Positions 48,168 through 56,458 are shown, numbered from the stretch's first letter. The stretch: 64,000 bases of DNA from Metabacillus bambusae (GCF_017497975.1 NZ_JAGDEL010000001.1:372001-436000); one strand, 5' to 3'. Notes: generated from the letters alone by a model not told the origin. Made by a program: numbers and translations.

Positions 48168-49142
48168 TTAAAGTGAAGCGTGAATTGTATCAGAAACATT
48201 GTTCGAAACCATTTCACGTGTTTGACGGATCGCGTTGTAAATGGCATTAGCATCAGATGAACCGTGTGCTTTAATAACGGGTGCCTTCAAGCCAAAAAGT
48301 GCGGCTCCACCATATTCAGAGTAATCCATTTTCTGCTTTATTCCTCGGAGCTCAGGTTTTAATATCCCTGCAGCTAATTTCGACTTCAAATTGCTTGTTA
48401 AAGCAGACTTCATCATTGAAAACACAGATAATGCGGTACCTTCAATAGTCTTTAGAGCTATATTTCCGGTAAAGCCATCAGTTACAACAACATCTGCAAT
48501 AGAATTCATCAAGTCCCTTGATTCAACATTTCCAACGAAATTTAACTGAGTATTTTTTAAAAGTTCGAAAGCTTGTTTCGTTAATTCATTTCCTTTTTTA
48601 TCTTCCGTTCCAACATTTAATAGGCCGATACGAGGATTCTTAATTCCACGCACCTTTTCTACATAAATTGAGCCCATGATTGCATATTGAAGCAAATGTT
48701 CTGGTTTAGCGTCCACATTTGCACCGACGTCTAAAAATAAAAAGCCTTTTCCATCCAAAGTTGGTAATGTTGGTGAAAGTGCTGGCCGTTCAATTCCTTC
48801 AATTCTACCTACAATAAATAGACCGGCTGTCATCAATGCCCCAGTATTACCAGCAGATATACAGCCATCTGCTCGTCCTTCCTTCACTTCATTAGCCATT
48901 AGCACCATAGAAGCATTCTTTTTTCTTCTAACAGCACGTACTGGTTCATCTGTACTTTCAATAACTTCATCTGTATGTATAACTTTAATTCTCGTCTGAT
49001 CTGTTAAATAGGGTTTAATTTTATCTTCATGACCAAAAAGTGTCACCTCTAAGTCTGAAAAAGCAGAAATGGCTTTTATAACACCTTCTACTACAGCCTG
49101 TGGGGCATTATCTCCACCCATTGCGTCGATTGCTAACTTCAT
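48168..49142 (-). CDS. plsX: Phosphate acyltransferase PlsX
   Basis: PlsX converts acyl-ACP to acyl-phosphate, the donor for PlsY in phospholipid synthesis. The 324-residue protein starts [20 protein letters not shown] and contains [18 protein letters not shown] near 92, [18 protein letters not shown] near 138, and [19 protein letters not shown] near 218. It is slightly shorter than B. subtilis PlsX (333). It is encoded directly after fapR, which represses it. Confidence 0.97.
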   Translation of the reverse strand: MKLAIDAMGGDNAPQAVVEGVIKAISAFSDLEVTLFGHEDKIKPYLTDQTRIKVIHTDEVIESTDEPVRAVRRKKNASMVLMANEVKEGRADGCISAGNTGALMTAGLFIVGRIEGIERPALSPTLPTLDGKGFLFLDVGANVDAKPEHLLQYAIMGSIYVEKVRGIKNPRIGLLNVGTEDKKGNELTKQAFELLKNTQLNFVGNVESRDLMNSIADVVVTDGFTGNIALKTIEGTALSVFSMMKSALTSNLKSKLAAGILKPELRGIKQKMDYSEYGGAALFGLKAPVIKAHGSSDANAIYNAIRQTREMVSNNVSDTIHASL

Positions 49143-49153
49143 ATTTATGCTAC

Positions 49154-49726
49154 CTACCTTTGTGCTGGATTTGAGCGATACATGTCAAATTCACCTGAAA
49201 ACACTAATTCACTTCCGACATAGCTGTTTACTTCAACAGTCGTACGTCCTTTTTCAGATTCGCCCTTTACAACCTTTGCTTTCGCAATTACCCGTTCATT
49301 TTCCATTACTTGTCGAGTAAATCGAATATTTGCAGTTGCAGTTAGCGCCAACTCATCATTAATAACAGCAACTGCTAATGAATTTGCTTGTGCAAACAAA
49401 TGATGACCACGAGCAATTTGGTTCCTACTAAAAACATGCTCTTTTTTAATTTCTAAAATAGAAATTGCTGAATCATCTAACTGAAGATCAATAATTTCTC
49501 CGATAACTTCTTCTATATGTAACGATTTCACTTCATCGTCTAGTTTCTTTTCTGCAACATGTTTTATACGTTCTCTTAATTCTGGAATTGACAATTCTAA
49601 GCGGTCAAGACGAATTGTTTGGATACTCACTTGGAACTTATCAGCTAATTCCTCATCTGTTATAAAAGGTGTTTCACCTATAGTTTCCTGTAATAATTGC
49701 TGTCTCTCTTTTTTATTTTTTCTCAT
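49154..49726 (-). CDS. fapR: Fatty acid/phospholipid biosynthesis repressor FapR
   Basis: FapR represses lipid synthesis genes until malonyl-CoA binds. The 190-residue protein has an N-terminal DeoR-like HTH ([34 protein letters not shown], about 17-50) and a C-terminal hot-dog thioesterase-like domain ([22 protein letters not shown] onward) that binds malonyl-CoA. Strong similarity to B. subtilis FapR (188) is evident throughout. It starts at 49726 behind AGGGAT and is preceded by its own operator, so it autoregulates. Confidence 0.97.
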   Translation of the reverse strand: MRKNKKERQQLLQETIGETPFITDEELADKFQVSIQTIRLDRLELSIPELRERIKHVAEKKLDDEVKSLHIEEVIGEIIDLQLDDSAISILEIKKEHVFSRNQIARGHHLFAQANSLAVAVINDELALTATANIRFTRQVMENERVIAKAKVVKGESEKGRTTVEVNSYVGSELVFSGEFDMYRSNPAQR

Positions 49727-49749
49727 ATCCCTATGACACCGTCCGAACT

Positions 49750-49768
49750 ATTAAGACTAGGTACTAAT
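49750..49768 (-). promoter_or_regulatory. FapR operator
   Basis: On the minus strand ATTAGTACCTAGTCTTAAT is an imperfect palindrome matching the known FapR box (ATTAGTACC half-site and a degenerate second half). It starts 4 nt after the -10, so it covers the transcription start of fapR-plsX-fabD-fabG, the expected place for a repressor. Confidence 0.9.
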
Positions 49769-49771
49769 AGT

Positions 49772-49800
49772 AGTATATAGATAAAGAAAAAAGAATGCAA
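49772..49800 (-). promoter_or_regulatory. SigA promoter of the fapR operon
   Basis: TTGCAT (49800-49795) and TATACT (49777-49772) are separated by 17 nt and followed immediately by the FapR operator. The -35 is the last element before the C1 repeat begins at 49801. Confidence 0.8.
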
Positions 49801-49923
49801 GTAGAAAAGCGGAAGTGCCTTGAACAGCCCCGAAAAGCATAAGACACTCCTGAAATGAAGGTGCTCTTCCCTTCAATTCAGGAGTAGCTTTTGACTTGAG
49901 GGACTAGGCGCTGGAGCTAGACA
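49801..49923 (+). repeat. Palindromic intergenic repeat, copy C1 (tandem with C2)
   Basis: The 123-nt unit runs from GTAGAAAAGCGGAAG to GGAGCTAGACA. Inner arms CTCCTGAA (49847-49854) and TTCAGGAG (49877-49884) extend to a 14 of 15 bp stem with TGAAGG/CCTTCA; outer pairs include GCCT/AGGC and CCC/GGG. It differs from C2 at only about 5 of 121 positions. Confidence 0.9.
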
Positions 49924-50044
49924 GTAGAAAAGCGAAAGCGCCTTGAACAGCCCCGAAAAGCATAAGACACTCTTGAAATGAAGGTGTTCTTCCCTTCAAT
50001 TCAGGAGTAGCTTTTGACTTGAGGGACTAGGCGCTGGAGCTAGA
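49924..50044 (+). repeat. Palindromic intergenic repeat, copy C2 (tandem with C1)
   Basis: This is the second unit, starting exactly 123 nt after C1 (GTAGAAAAGCGAAAGCG) and ending GGAGCTAGA next to the recG end. In its inner arm CTCTTGAA (49970-49977) one C is T, giving a G-U pair with TTCAGGAG (50000-50007). The near identity implies recent duplication or conversion. Confidence 0.9.
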
Positions 50045-50072
50045 GAAAACTATTTCAAAACCATTTAATCTA

Positions 50073-52121
50073 TTAATCTAACTTCTCCCCATCTAGAATA
50101 CCTGATCGAATTAAGTACATTCTTAACCCTTCATATTTATCTTCAACCCAAAAAGATTTTGAACGAACTAATTCTACGGCATCTTGTCTTGCAACTTCTA
50201 ATGCACGATAATCATGGACCATGTCAGCAACTTTGAAAATCGGCATACCACTTTGTTTTTTACCGAAGAAATCTCCTGGGCCCCTCAACTCTAAATCTCT
50301 TTCTGATAAAACAAAGCCGTCATTCGTATCTGTCATAATCTTCATTCTTTCTTTTCCTGCTTCTGATTTCGGATCAGCTAGTAAAATACAATATGACTGT
50401 TCACTTCCTCTTCCCACTCGACCGCGGAGCTGATGAAGCTGTGACAAGCCAAAACGCTCTGCATCATATATAACCATTGTTGTTGCATTAGGGACATTTA
50501 CACCAACCTCAACAACTGTTGTTGAGACTAAAATATTTACCTCATTTTGACTAAAGCTTCGCATTACAGTATCTTTCTCATCAGATGTTAGCCTACCATG
50601 CATAAGCCCTACCTGATAACGACCTTTATAATAAGAGTTGAGCATACTATGAACATCCAGCGCATTTTGCACATCAAGCTTATCTGATTCCTCGATCAAA
50701 GGACAGATCACATAAGCTTGACGCCCCTTAGATACTTCTTTTTCAATAAAAGCTAAAATTCGCTCAAGCATTGTTGGCTTTACCCAATATGTTTCAATTG
50801 TTTTTCTCCCAGCAGGCAACTCATCTATAACAGAGACATCCATTTCTCCAAACGCAGTAATCGCTAGTGTTCGAGGAATCGGGGTAGCTGTCATAAATAA
50901 AACATCTGTATTAACTCCCTTTTCACGTAGCATCCGTCTTTGCTCAACTCCAAATCGATGTTGTTCATCTGTAATAACTAAGCCAAGCTTGTGAAAATGA
51001 ATGTCATCTTGAATCAGAGCATGTGTCCCAATTAAAAGCTGAATCTCATTATTTTTCACCTTTTCTAAAAGCTCGCGGCGTTTCTTACCTTTAACAGAGC
51101 TTGTTAACAGAGCGACATTTACATCAAATGATTCAAACAAGTTTGATAAAGACTCTGCATGTTGTTCAGCTAAAATCTCCGTTGGGACCATTAAAGCAGC
51201 TTGATACCCAGATAAAATTGCAGCATAAACTCCAATTGCTGCAACTACTGTTTTTCCGGATCCAACATCTCCTTGAAGTAATCGGTTCATTCTAAATGGC
51301 GACTTCATATCTGTTATTATTTCATTAATTACACGTGCTTGAGCTTTCGTTAGAGGAAAAGGTAATGCCTTAATAAAGTTCTCATGACTTTCTTCAGAAA
51401 ACTCATGCGATATTCCCTTTGACTGTTCTCTCTGCACTTTGCGTAACGTTTGCATCTTCAACTGAAATAAAAGAAATTCTTCATATACAAAGCGCCTTCT
51501 TGCCTGCTTTAATTCTTCCTTTCCATCTGGTAGATGAATCGAACGTAATGCTTCCTTTCTCGTCTGAAGCTTATATTTTTGCAAAAGCTCTGTTGGAAGG
51601 ATTTCTTCTACTTCATCTAAAAACTCATTTAACGCAAGAGAAATAAATTTCCTCATTCCTTTAATTGTAAGCTTACCTTTTACAGAATATACTGGTTCAA
51701 TTCCATTAAGCACTTGCTTAGGTCCAAATGTAAGTTCTTGAACGGTTATGGTTTGTCGATGCTTATCCCACTTTCCTATAACGGTCACCGTTGAATCGAT
51801 CGTAAGTTTATTCTTAAAATAAGGACGATTGAAACAAACCGCAGAAAGTAAGTATCGACCAACTAATAAACGGAATGTAAGGCGAGAACGCTTTTTACCA
51901 AAATAAGAAAGTAACGGTTCACTATGAACCTTCCCCTCCACCGTTACTCTTTCATCATGTTTAACATCTGCAAGGTCTTTTAAGCTGTTGTCATCATATC
52001 TATATGGAAAATATTCTAAAAGATCATCAATTGTATATATACCTAAATCGTTTAAAAGGTCTTCTGTTTCATCACCAACACCTTTAATTGTTGAAATAGG
52101 TTCTGCTAGTCTTTTCTTCAC
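50073..52121 (-). CDS. recG: ATP-dependent DNA helicase RecG
   Basis: RecG remodels stalled forks and branches recombination intermediates. The 682-residue protein has an N-terminal wedge/OB domain (RVTVEGKVHSEPLLSYFGKK near 58), Walker A GDVGSGKT at 284-291, DEQH in VITDEQHRFGVEQRR, FMTATPIPRTLAI, and the helicase C-terminal motif QLRGRVGRGSEQSYC. Length equals B. subtilis RecG. The frame opens at a GTG (52121) with no clear Shine-Dalgarno, so the exact start is less certain. Confidence 0.97.
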   Translation of the reverse strand: MKKRLAEPISTIKGVGDETEDLLNDLGIYTIDDLLEYFPYRYDDNSLKDLADVKHDERVTVEGKVHSEPLLSYFGKKRSRLTFRLLVGRYLLSAVCFNRPYFKNKLTIDSTVTVIGKWDKHRQTITVQELTFGPKQVLNGIEPVYSVKGKLTIKGMRKFISLALNEFLDEVEEILPTELLQKYKLQTRKEALRSIHLPDGKEELKQARRRFVYEEFLLFQLKMQTLRKVQREQSKGISHEFSEESHENFIKALPFPLTKAQARVINEIITDMKSPFRMNRLLQGDVGSGKTVVAAIGVYAAILSGYQAALMVPTEILAEQHAESLSNLFESFDVNVALLTSSVKGKKRRELLEKVKNNEIQLLIGTHALIQDDIHFHKLGLVITDEQHRFGVEQRRMLREKGVNTDVLFMTATPIPRTLAITAFGEMDVSVIDELPAGRKTIETYWVKPTMLERILAFIEKEVSKGRQAYVICPLIEESDKLDVQNALDVHSMLNSYYKGRYQVGLMHGRLTSDEKDTVMRSFSQNEVNILVSTTVVEVGVNVPNATTMVIYDAERFGLSQLHQLRGRVGRGSEQSYCILLADPKSEAGKERMKIMTDTNDGFVLSERDLELRGPGDFFGKKQSGMPIFKVADMVHDYRALEVARQDAVELVRSKSFWVEDKYEGLRMYLIRSGILDGEKLD

Positions 52122-52159
52122 ATTTATTTTGCGATTCCCTATTATTATGGTCTTTAGCT

Positions 52160-52193
52160 GTTGACCTTCAGGAGTCGCAGCTAACCTCCTTGT
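52160..52193 (-). other. Hairpin in the recG upstream region
   Basis: TTAGCTG and CAGCTAA enclose a loop that is itself nearly palindromic (GACTCCTGAAGGTC). It follows an AAGGAGG with no long frame behind it and lies about 40 nt before recG. The rest of the 298-nt fakA-recG gap shows only the fakA terminator and AT-rich sequence. Confidence 0.4.
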
Positions 52194-52382
52194 GCTTGTT
52201 CTTTTCTTGCAACATACGTAATATGCTTAGTTTAACAGATTTCCCTTCAAGCTGTACAAGCTTACTAATCCAAAAGACTGAACTAATATTTTGACAAAAG
52301 TTCTTATATATAATTAAATTTTCATCATGGAAAATTGGTTATTAGAAGTTTGTAACAGAGGAATTCTTCAATTATCCAACTC

Positions 52383-52410
52383 AAAAAACTCGGCAAATGC
52401 CGAGTTTTTA
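52383..52410 (-). terminator. Rho-independent terminator of asp23-fakA
   Basis: AAAACTCGGCA and TGCCGAGTTTT form a strong stem with a 2-nt centre, followed by TTTTTT on the minus strand, about 10 nt after the fakA stop. Confidence 0.9.
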
Positions 52411-52419
52411 AGTGTGATT

Positions 52420-54087
52420 TTATTCAACTGAGAAAATATAGGAATATAGAGGTTGTTCACCTTTATGTGTTTCAACTTCAATGTCCTCAAACTGTTCTTC
52501 AACAAATTGAACGAGTTTCTCTACTTCTTCATCGTTTGCGTCTTCACCTTGGATAATCGTTAAAATCTCATCCTCGGCAGAAATCATTTCTGAAAGTAGT
52601 TTCTTCGAAGCAGCTAGTTGATCACGATCTGTAATGGTGATTTTACCATTCAAAATCCCCATGAAGTCCCCTTTTGTAATATCAAGTCCATCAATATTCG
52701 TATCGCGAACTGCATACGTTATTTGACCGCTTTTCACATTGCTTAAGGCATCAATTAGTGCATTTTCTACATCACTAGGATCTGCAGTAGGATTAAAAGC
52801 GAGTAATGCAGCCATTCCTTGTGGTACTGTTTTAGAAGGAATGACAATGACATTTTCTTCAACAACAGAGGCAGCTTGTTGTGCCGCCATGACAATATTT
52901 GAGTTATTAGGAAGGATGATAATGGTTTCAGCATGAACATCTTTGATTGCTTGCACGATATCCTCTGTACTAGGATTCATCGTTTGTCCACCTTCAATCA
53001 CTTCATTCGCTCCGATGCTTCTAAATAGCTCTGCAATACCTTTGCCCATTGTTACGGTCACGATGCCATATTTCTGCTTTTCTTGCTTTGATTCTGCTGT
53101 AGAAGCAGCTTGTGGATTTTCACCAACAATATTAGTATGTTGTTGACGCATATTTTCGATTTTCATGTTAATAAGGTTTCCATACTTTTGACCGTATGAC
53201 AAAACCTCACCAGGATGTTCTGCATGTATATGTACTTTTGCAAGCTCATCATCAGCGATAACGAGTAATGAATCACCAAATTGACTTAAATCATTTCTGA
53301 AGTTATCTTCATTGAATGGTGTCTTACCAGCTTCAAAACGCACCATGAACTCAGTACAATAGCCAAACTCAATGTCTTCAGTGTTAATATGAGATTGAAC
53401 ACTTTTATGATGCTCAGCGTTTACAAGTTCATTCATAGACGGCATTGATGCATTTATTGTTGAAAGTTTTTCTCCTTTTAGAACAGTTAAGAACCCTTCA
53501 TATACAAACACTAACCCCTGACCACCGCTATCGACTACTCCAACCTCTTTTAATACTGGAAGAAGATCAGGTGTACGCTTTAATGAATTATTAGCTTCTT
53601 TTAATGTTAATTCCATTAATTTATCGATAGAAATCTCATTTTCTGCTGCAAGCACTGCAGCTTTAGCAGCGTCTTTTGCAACAGTTAAAATTGTACCTTC
53701 TACAGGCTTCATGACTGCTTTATACGCTGTATCAACACCTGCCTGTAGTGCGTTAGCAAATTCTAAACTGTTAATCGACTGCTTCGATTCAATTGATTTT
53801 GAGAAACCTCTGAATAACTGCGAAAGTATAACACCAGAATTTCCTCTAGCACCCATTAGTAGACCTTTTGATAGAGCGCTACCAACCTTACCGATATGAT
53901 CTGATGTATTGTTTTGGACTTCTTTTGCCCCTGATGTCATCGATAAATTCATGTTCGTTCCAGTGTCACCATCAGGAACTGGAAAAACGTTAAGTGCATC
54001 GACTAATTTTGCATTATTCGATAGGTGGTTTGCCCCTTGCAAAATCATCTCTGCAAAACGCTTACCATCTAAAGTTGTAATTGACAC
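52420..54087 (-). CDS. fakA: Fatty acid kinase ATP-binding subunit FakA (YloV)
   Basis: FakA phosphorylates exogenous fatty acids held by FakB proteins, feeding acyl-phosphate to the PlsX/PlsY route. The 555-residue protein has an N-terminal DhaL-like kinase domain with VFPVPDGDTGTNMNLSM (DGDTGTN at 39-45) and GARGNSGVILSQLFRGF near 79, a middle FGYCTEFMVRFE region, and a C-terminal DegV-like-scaffold domain with IIILPNNSNIVMAAQQA. It starts at a GTG (54087) 9 nt after AAGGAGG. It follows the asp23-family gene. Confidence 0.95.
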   Translation of the reverse strand: MSITTLDGKRFAEMILQGANHLSNNAKLVDALNVFPVPDGDTGTNMNLSMTSGAKEVQNNTSDHIGKVGSALSKGLLMGARGNSGVILSQLFRGFSKSIESKQSINSLEFANALQAGVDTAYKAVMKPVEGTILTVAKDAAKAAVLAAENEISIDKLMELTLKEANNSLKRTPDLLPVLKEVGVVDSGGQGLVFVYEGFLTVLKGEKLSTINASMPSMNELVNAEHHKSVQSHINTEDIEFGYCTEFMVRFEAGKTPFNEDNFRNDLSQFGDSLLVIADDELAKVHIHAEHPGEVLSYGQKYGNLINMKIENMRQQHTNIVGENPQAASTAESKQEKQKYGIVTVTMGKGIAELFRSIGANEVIEGGQTMNPSTEDIVQAIKDVHAETIIILPNNSNIVMAAQQAASVVEENVIVIPSKTVPQGMAALLAFNPTADPSDVENALIDALSNVKSGQITYAVRDTNIDGLDITKGDFMGILNGKITITDRDQLAASKKLLSEMISAEDEILTIIQGEDANDEEVEKLVQFVEEQFEDIEVETHKGEQPLYSYIFSVE

Positions 54088-54104
54088 AGGTAATTTCCTC
54101 CTTA

Positions 54105-54467
54105 CTACGAGTTCGCTACACGAACACCTTGTACAAAAATATTTACGGAATCAACAGCAAGTCCAACCGTCTGGTCTAACGTATACTTAACTTTTGTTTG
54201 AACGTTATGTGCGACTTCAGAAATTTTTGTACCATAGCTGACGATAATATACATATCAATATAAATCGTTTCGTCTTCTTGGCGAACAATTACGCCTCTG
54301 CTAAAGTTTTCTTTTCTTAGAATTTCTGTAAGACCGTCTTTTATTTGATTCTTTGATGCCATTCCAACAATACCATAGCAGTCAATTGCTGCACCACCGG
54401 CAACAGTTGCAATGACCTCGTTTGATATATCAATTTGTCCGTACTTCGTTTTTAATTCAATGGACAT
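54105..54467 (-). CDS. yloU: Asp23/Gls24 family envelope stress response protein YloU
   Basis: This 120-residue protein belongs to the Asp23 (DUF322) family, whose members are abundant envelope-stress or membrane-associated proteins with no known catalytic activity. The family pattern IDISNEVIATVAGGAAIDCYGIVGMASK (residues about 12-39) and the later VRQEDETIYIDMYIIVSYGTKI are visible. It precedes fakA by 17 nt in the minus direction and is divergent from rpmB, as in B. subtilis. Its start has GGGGGA. Confidence 0.93.
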   Translation of the reverse strand: MSIELKTKYGQIDISNEVIATVAGGAAIDCYGIVGMASKNQIKDGLTEILRKENFSRGVIVRQEDETIYIDMYIIVSYGTKISEVAHNVQTKVKYTLDQTVGLAVDSVNIFVQGVRVANS

Positions 54468-54531
54468 GATCGTTCCCCCTTTGGAATTGCTCTCACTGGC
54501 TATAGTTATTTTACTATAAGCATGGACAAAT

Positions 54532-54653
54532 GAAAAGCGGAAGCGGCTTGATCAGCCCCGAAAAGCATAAGACGATTTATAATAGAAGGCGTTATTTGCC
54601 TTCAATTATGGAGTGGCTTATGACTCGAGGGGCTAGGCGGTGGAGCCAGACAC
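54532..54653 (+). repeat. Palindromic intergenic repeat, copy D
   Basis: Starts GAAAAGCGGAAGCGGCTTGATCAGCCCC and ends GGGGCTAGGCGGTGGAGCCAGACAC. The inner region pairs ATAAT and AAGGC with GCCTT and ATTAT, though the outermost inner pairs (GATTT / GGAGT) are weak. Outer AGCCCC/GGGGCT is perfect. Confidence 0.8.
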
Positions 54654-54654
54654 C

Positions 54655-54680
54655 TTGAAAAGCAGAAGCGGCTTGATCGG
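54655..54680 (+). repeat. Palindromic repeat fragment, copy E
   Basis: TTGAAAAGCAGAAGCGGCTTGATCGG matches only the first about 25 nt of copy D and starts 125 nt after it, the same period as C1-C2. It looks like the truncated remnant of a former tandem second unit. Confidence 0.75.
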
Positions 54681-54893
54681 TAAGAAACCATAAAAGAACT
54701 AAATGTAATTCCTTTTTTCCATATTATTATACAATACATCATAAAATACTATGTCAAGGAAAAATTCTTGAAAGCTTTACGTTGAAGTATTGCATTCCTG
54801 AGGCAGTTATGATAAATTATTAAAGTATCTCATGGCTATGTACATGACTATTGTAAAAAATGTTAGGTTTTTTTGTAGTAAGGAGGGAATAAC

Positions 54894-55082
54894 ATGGCAC
54901 GTAAATGCGTTGTTACTGGTAGAAAGACTCGCTCAGGTAATGCACGTTCACACGCGATGAACGCTAATAAACGTACTTGGGGCGCAAACCTTCAAAAAGT
55001 TCGCATCTTAGTTAACGGTAAACCAAAAAAAGTATATGTATCTGCTCGCGCTTTAAGATCAGGTAAAGTTGAGCGAGTTTAA
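54894..55082 (+). CDS. rpmB: 50S ribosomal protein L28
   Basis: L28 is a late-assembling 50S protein. The 62-residue basic protein starts [23 protein letters not shown] and ends [14 protein letters not shown], with length equal to B. subtilis RpmB. The N-terminal CxxC-type zinc ribbon seen in some L28 forms is absent: only one cysteine remains (C5). AAGGAGGG precedes the start. It is the only plus-strand gene in the window, transcribed opposite to the genes on both sides. Confidence 0.98.
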   Translation: MARKCVVTGRKTRSGNARSHAMNANKRTWGANLQKVRILVNGKPKKVYVSARALRSGKVERV

Positions 55083-55170
55083 TTCATATTAAGCTCTCTC
55101 TAAATTAATGTTCAAAAAGGAAGACAAAAAGAGCCTAGAACTTCAATAAAGCAAAATTTTCAACCACCAA

Positions 55171-55186
55171 AACGTATATATACGTT
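55171..55186. other. 16-bp perfect palindrome downstream of rpmB
   Basis: AACGTATATATACGTT is a perfect, loopless palindrome 89 nt after rpmB. It is more like a dimeric protein-binding site than an RNA hairpin, but no known consensus is recognised. The surrounding 293-nt stretch before spoVM shows no gene and no obvious rpmB terminator. Confidence 0.35.
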
Positions 55187-55341
55187 AGAAGTCGAAAAAA
55201 CAAGCTTCGTAGAAATTCGATAGCTATTTTTCCCGGACTTTTTGAACTACCTATAAAGCAGAAAACATGAAATGATAGCTTATCTTAGTTTGCTATATTG
55301 CAGCTATGTTTCATATTCCATAAATATAAAACACATAAGCT

Positions 55342-55375
55342 AAGAAAAAAGCACCGAAATTACGGTGCTTTTTTC
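55342..55375 (-). terminator. Rho-independent terminator at the end of spoVM
   Basis: AAGAAAAAAGCACCG pairs perfectly with CGGTGCTTTTTTCTT across a 6-nt loop, with T-tracts on both strands. It starts next to the spoVM stop and could also stop rpmB read-through from the other side. Confidence 0.9.
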
Positions 55376-55456
55376 TTAATCTTTTTTAAACGAACCGAGC
55401 ATTGCTCGAACAATTCCTCCTAAAAACTTTGGTAGCTTGATCGTATAAAATCTCAT
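55376..55456 (-). CDS. spoVM: Stage V sporulation protein SpoVM (26 aa)
   Basis: SpoVM is the tiny amphipathic helix that recognises the convex forespore membrane and anchors SpoIVA to start coat assembly. The encoded peptide MRFYTIKLPKFLGGIVRAML plus GSFKKD differs from B. subtilis SpoVM by only two conservative changes (R2 for K, K24 for R) and keeps the functionally important P9 and the glycine pair. The ATG has GAGGAGGG at ideal spacing and a terminator follows. The gene lies between thiN and rpmB, its normal location. Only sporulating Firmicutes carry it. Confidence 0.98.
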   Translation of the reverse strand: MRFYTIKLPKFLGGIVRAMLGSFKKD

Positions 55457-55605
55457 TGTTTCCCTCCTCAACCAAATCATTAAACATGCTTGTTTAAAGG
55501 TACTATTAGCGTCAAAGTTTCAAAAAATTAAATCAGTTCTTTAGCATTATATTCAGTCTGTGGAAAAAAATGACGCGAGACCTTATCTCTTTGAATCCAC
55601 AAGGC

Positions 55606-56250
55606 TTAATCTCGACTTCTTATCATTAATATTATGCCGTCATGAAAAGAAAAAGTACCTAGTTCATGAATGAGTTCATTACTAATACATAATGTCGATC
55701 CAATGCTGATATGACAATTTTTTAATGGATATTTAAATCCTTCTAGCGTAATACCCTTCACTTCATGACTAATCGGAATAAACGATATATATTTCCACTC
55801 CTTGCGTTTCTTTATTGTATATGTTCCTGGAGTGAAGAGCGTGATATGATTTTGTCGATCGATTATTTCAATTTTCGTATTATAATTTATTGTTTTAGAA
55901 AGGAGTTGAATATTCCCTAGCATATGGTCGATTCTTCCACCAGTTGCTCCAAAAATTTGAATGAATTCATGTGATTGTTGCACTGCCCATTCTAATGCAA
56001 GCTCTGTATCTGTTTTATCCTTTTCAGCTGAAAAAATAGACAAATTAGTGAAAGCCCTTGTTAACTCATTCCTCTCTTCATTTGTAATGGAGTCAAAATC
56101 TCCAAAAGCATAGTTTAGGGGCAATCCCGACTCTTGTATGTATAACGCCCCTCTGTCAATTCCAACCCATATAACATCATCGTGATGATAATCTATTAAT
56201 ACAGGGAGGTTTTCTTTTGGTCCTCCTGCAACAAGTGCGATTGTTTTCAT
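55606..56250 (-). CDS. thiN: Thiamine pyrophosphokinase
   Basis: ThiN converts thiamine to thiamine diphosphate with ATP. The 214-residue protein has the TPK catalytic N-domain with VGIDRGALYI, the metal-binding AFGDFDSIT near 50, and EKDKTDTELALEWA near 77, then QIFGATGGRIDHMLGNIQLL near 99. The C-terminal beta domain binds thiamine (SFIPISHEVKGITLEGFKYPL). Length equals B. subtilis ThiN. Start at 56250 has AAGGAG. No TPP riboswitch is seen upstream, consistent with a salvage enzyme. Confidence 0.96.
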   Translation of the reverse strand: MKTIALVAGGPKENLPVLIDYHHDDVIWVGIDRGALYIQESGLPLNYAFGDFDSITNEERNELTRAFTNLSIFSAEKDKTDTELALEWAVQQSHEFIQIFGATGGRIDHMLGNIQLLSKTINYNTKIEIIDRQNHITLFTPGTYTIKKRKEWKYISFIPISHEVKGITLEGFKYPLKNCHISIGSTLCISNELIHELGTFSFHDGIILMIRSRD

Positions 56251-56310
56251 ATTTACTCCTTATAGATCAAAATTTTATTAGATTTGTTTTCTTTATCCTC
56301 ACTAATGGAT

Positions 56311-56450
56311 ACCTTGACTTATCACGCTTAAAAACGCTACGTCCTATGGGCTAGGCTAAGCCTGAACCCCGCATTCTAACCTTCGTCGGATAAGCCCAGC
56401 TTCTTTGTAGTTGCTTATCTCTTGAATCGAGTACCGGAGGTTTTATTGCT
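56311..56450. repeat. Possible structured or repeat sequence in the rpe-thiN gap
   Basis: The 285-nt gap contains GGGCTAGGCTAAGCC and a distant GATAAGCCC, with GGGCT/AGCCC able to pair, in a relatively GC-rich island. It resembles a decayed intergenic repeat but does not match the A-F family beyond GGGCTAGGC. The thiN promoter should lie here; none is clear. Confidence 0.3.
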
Positions 56451-56458
56451 AATGGTAT

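Larger units (their letters stand above)
49727..50072. other. 346-nt recG-fapR gap: FapR promoter plus tandem repeat
   Basis: The gap holds the fapR promoter and operator (49750-49800) and the tandem palindromic repeats C1 and C2 (49801-50044). A 28-nt AT-rich remainder adjoins recG. No gene and no classical recG terminator is present; the repeats may end recG transcripts. Confidence 0.6.
54468..54893. other. 426-nt divergent gap between yloU and rpmB
   Basis: It contains repeat copies D and E (54532-54680), then AT-rich sequence before rpmB. A possible rpmB promoter on the plus strand is TTGCAT (from 54789) with TAAATT 17 nt further, a weak -10. No gene was found. Confidence 0.5.

Noticed and set aside
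49801-50044. CRISPR-like array
   Set aside because: Only two 123-nt units with no spacers; they are tandem palindromic repeats.
49801-54680. Insertion sequence or prophage remnant
   Set aside because: No transposase, integrase other than XerC, or phage gene fragments occur; all intervening genes are core genes in conserved order.
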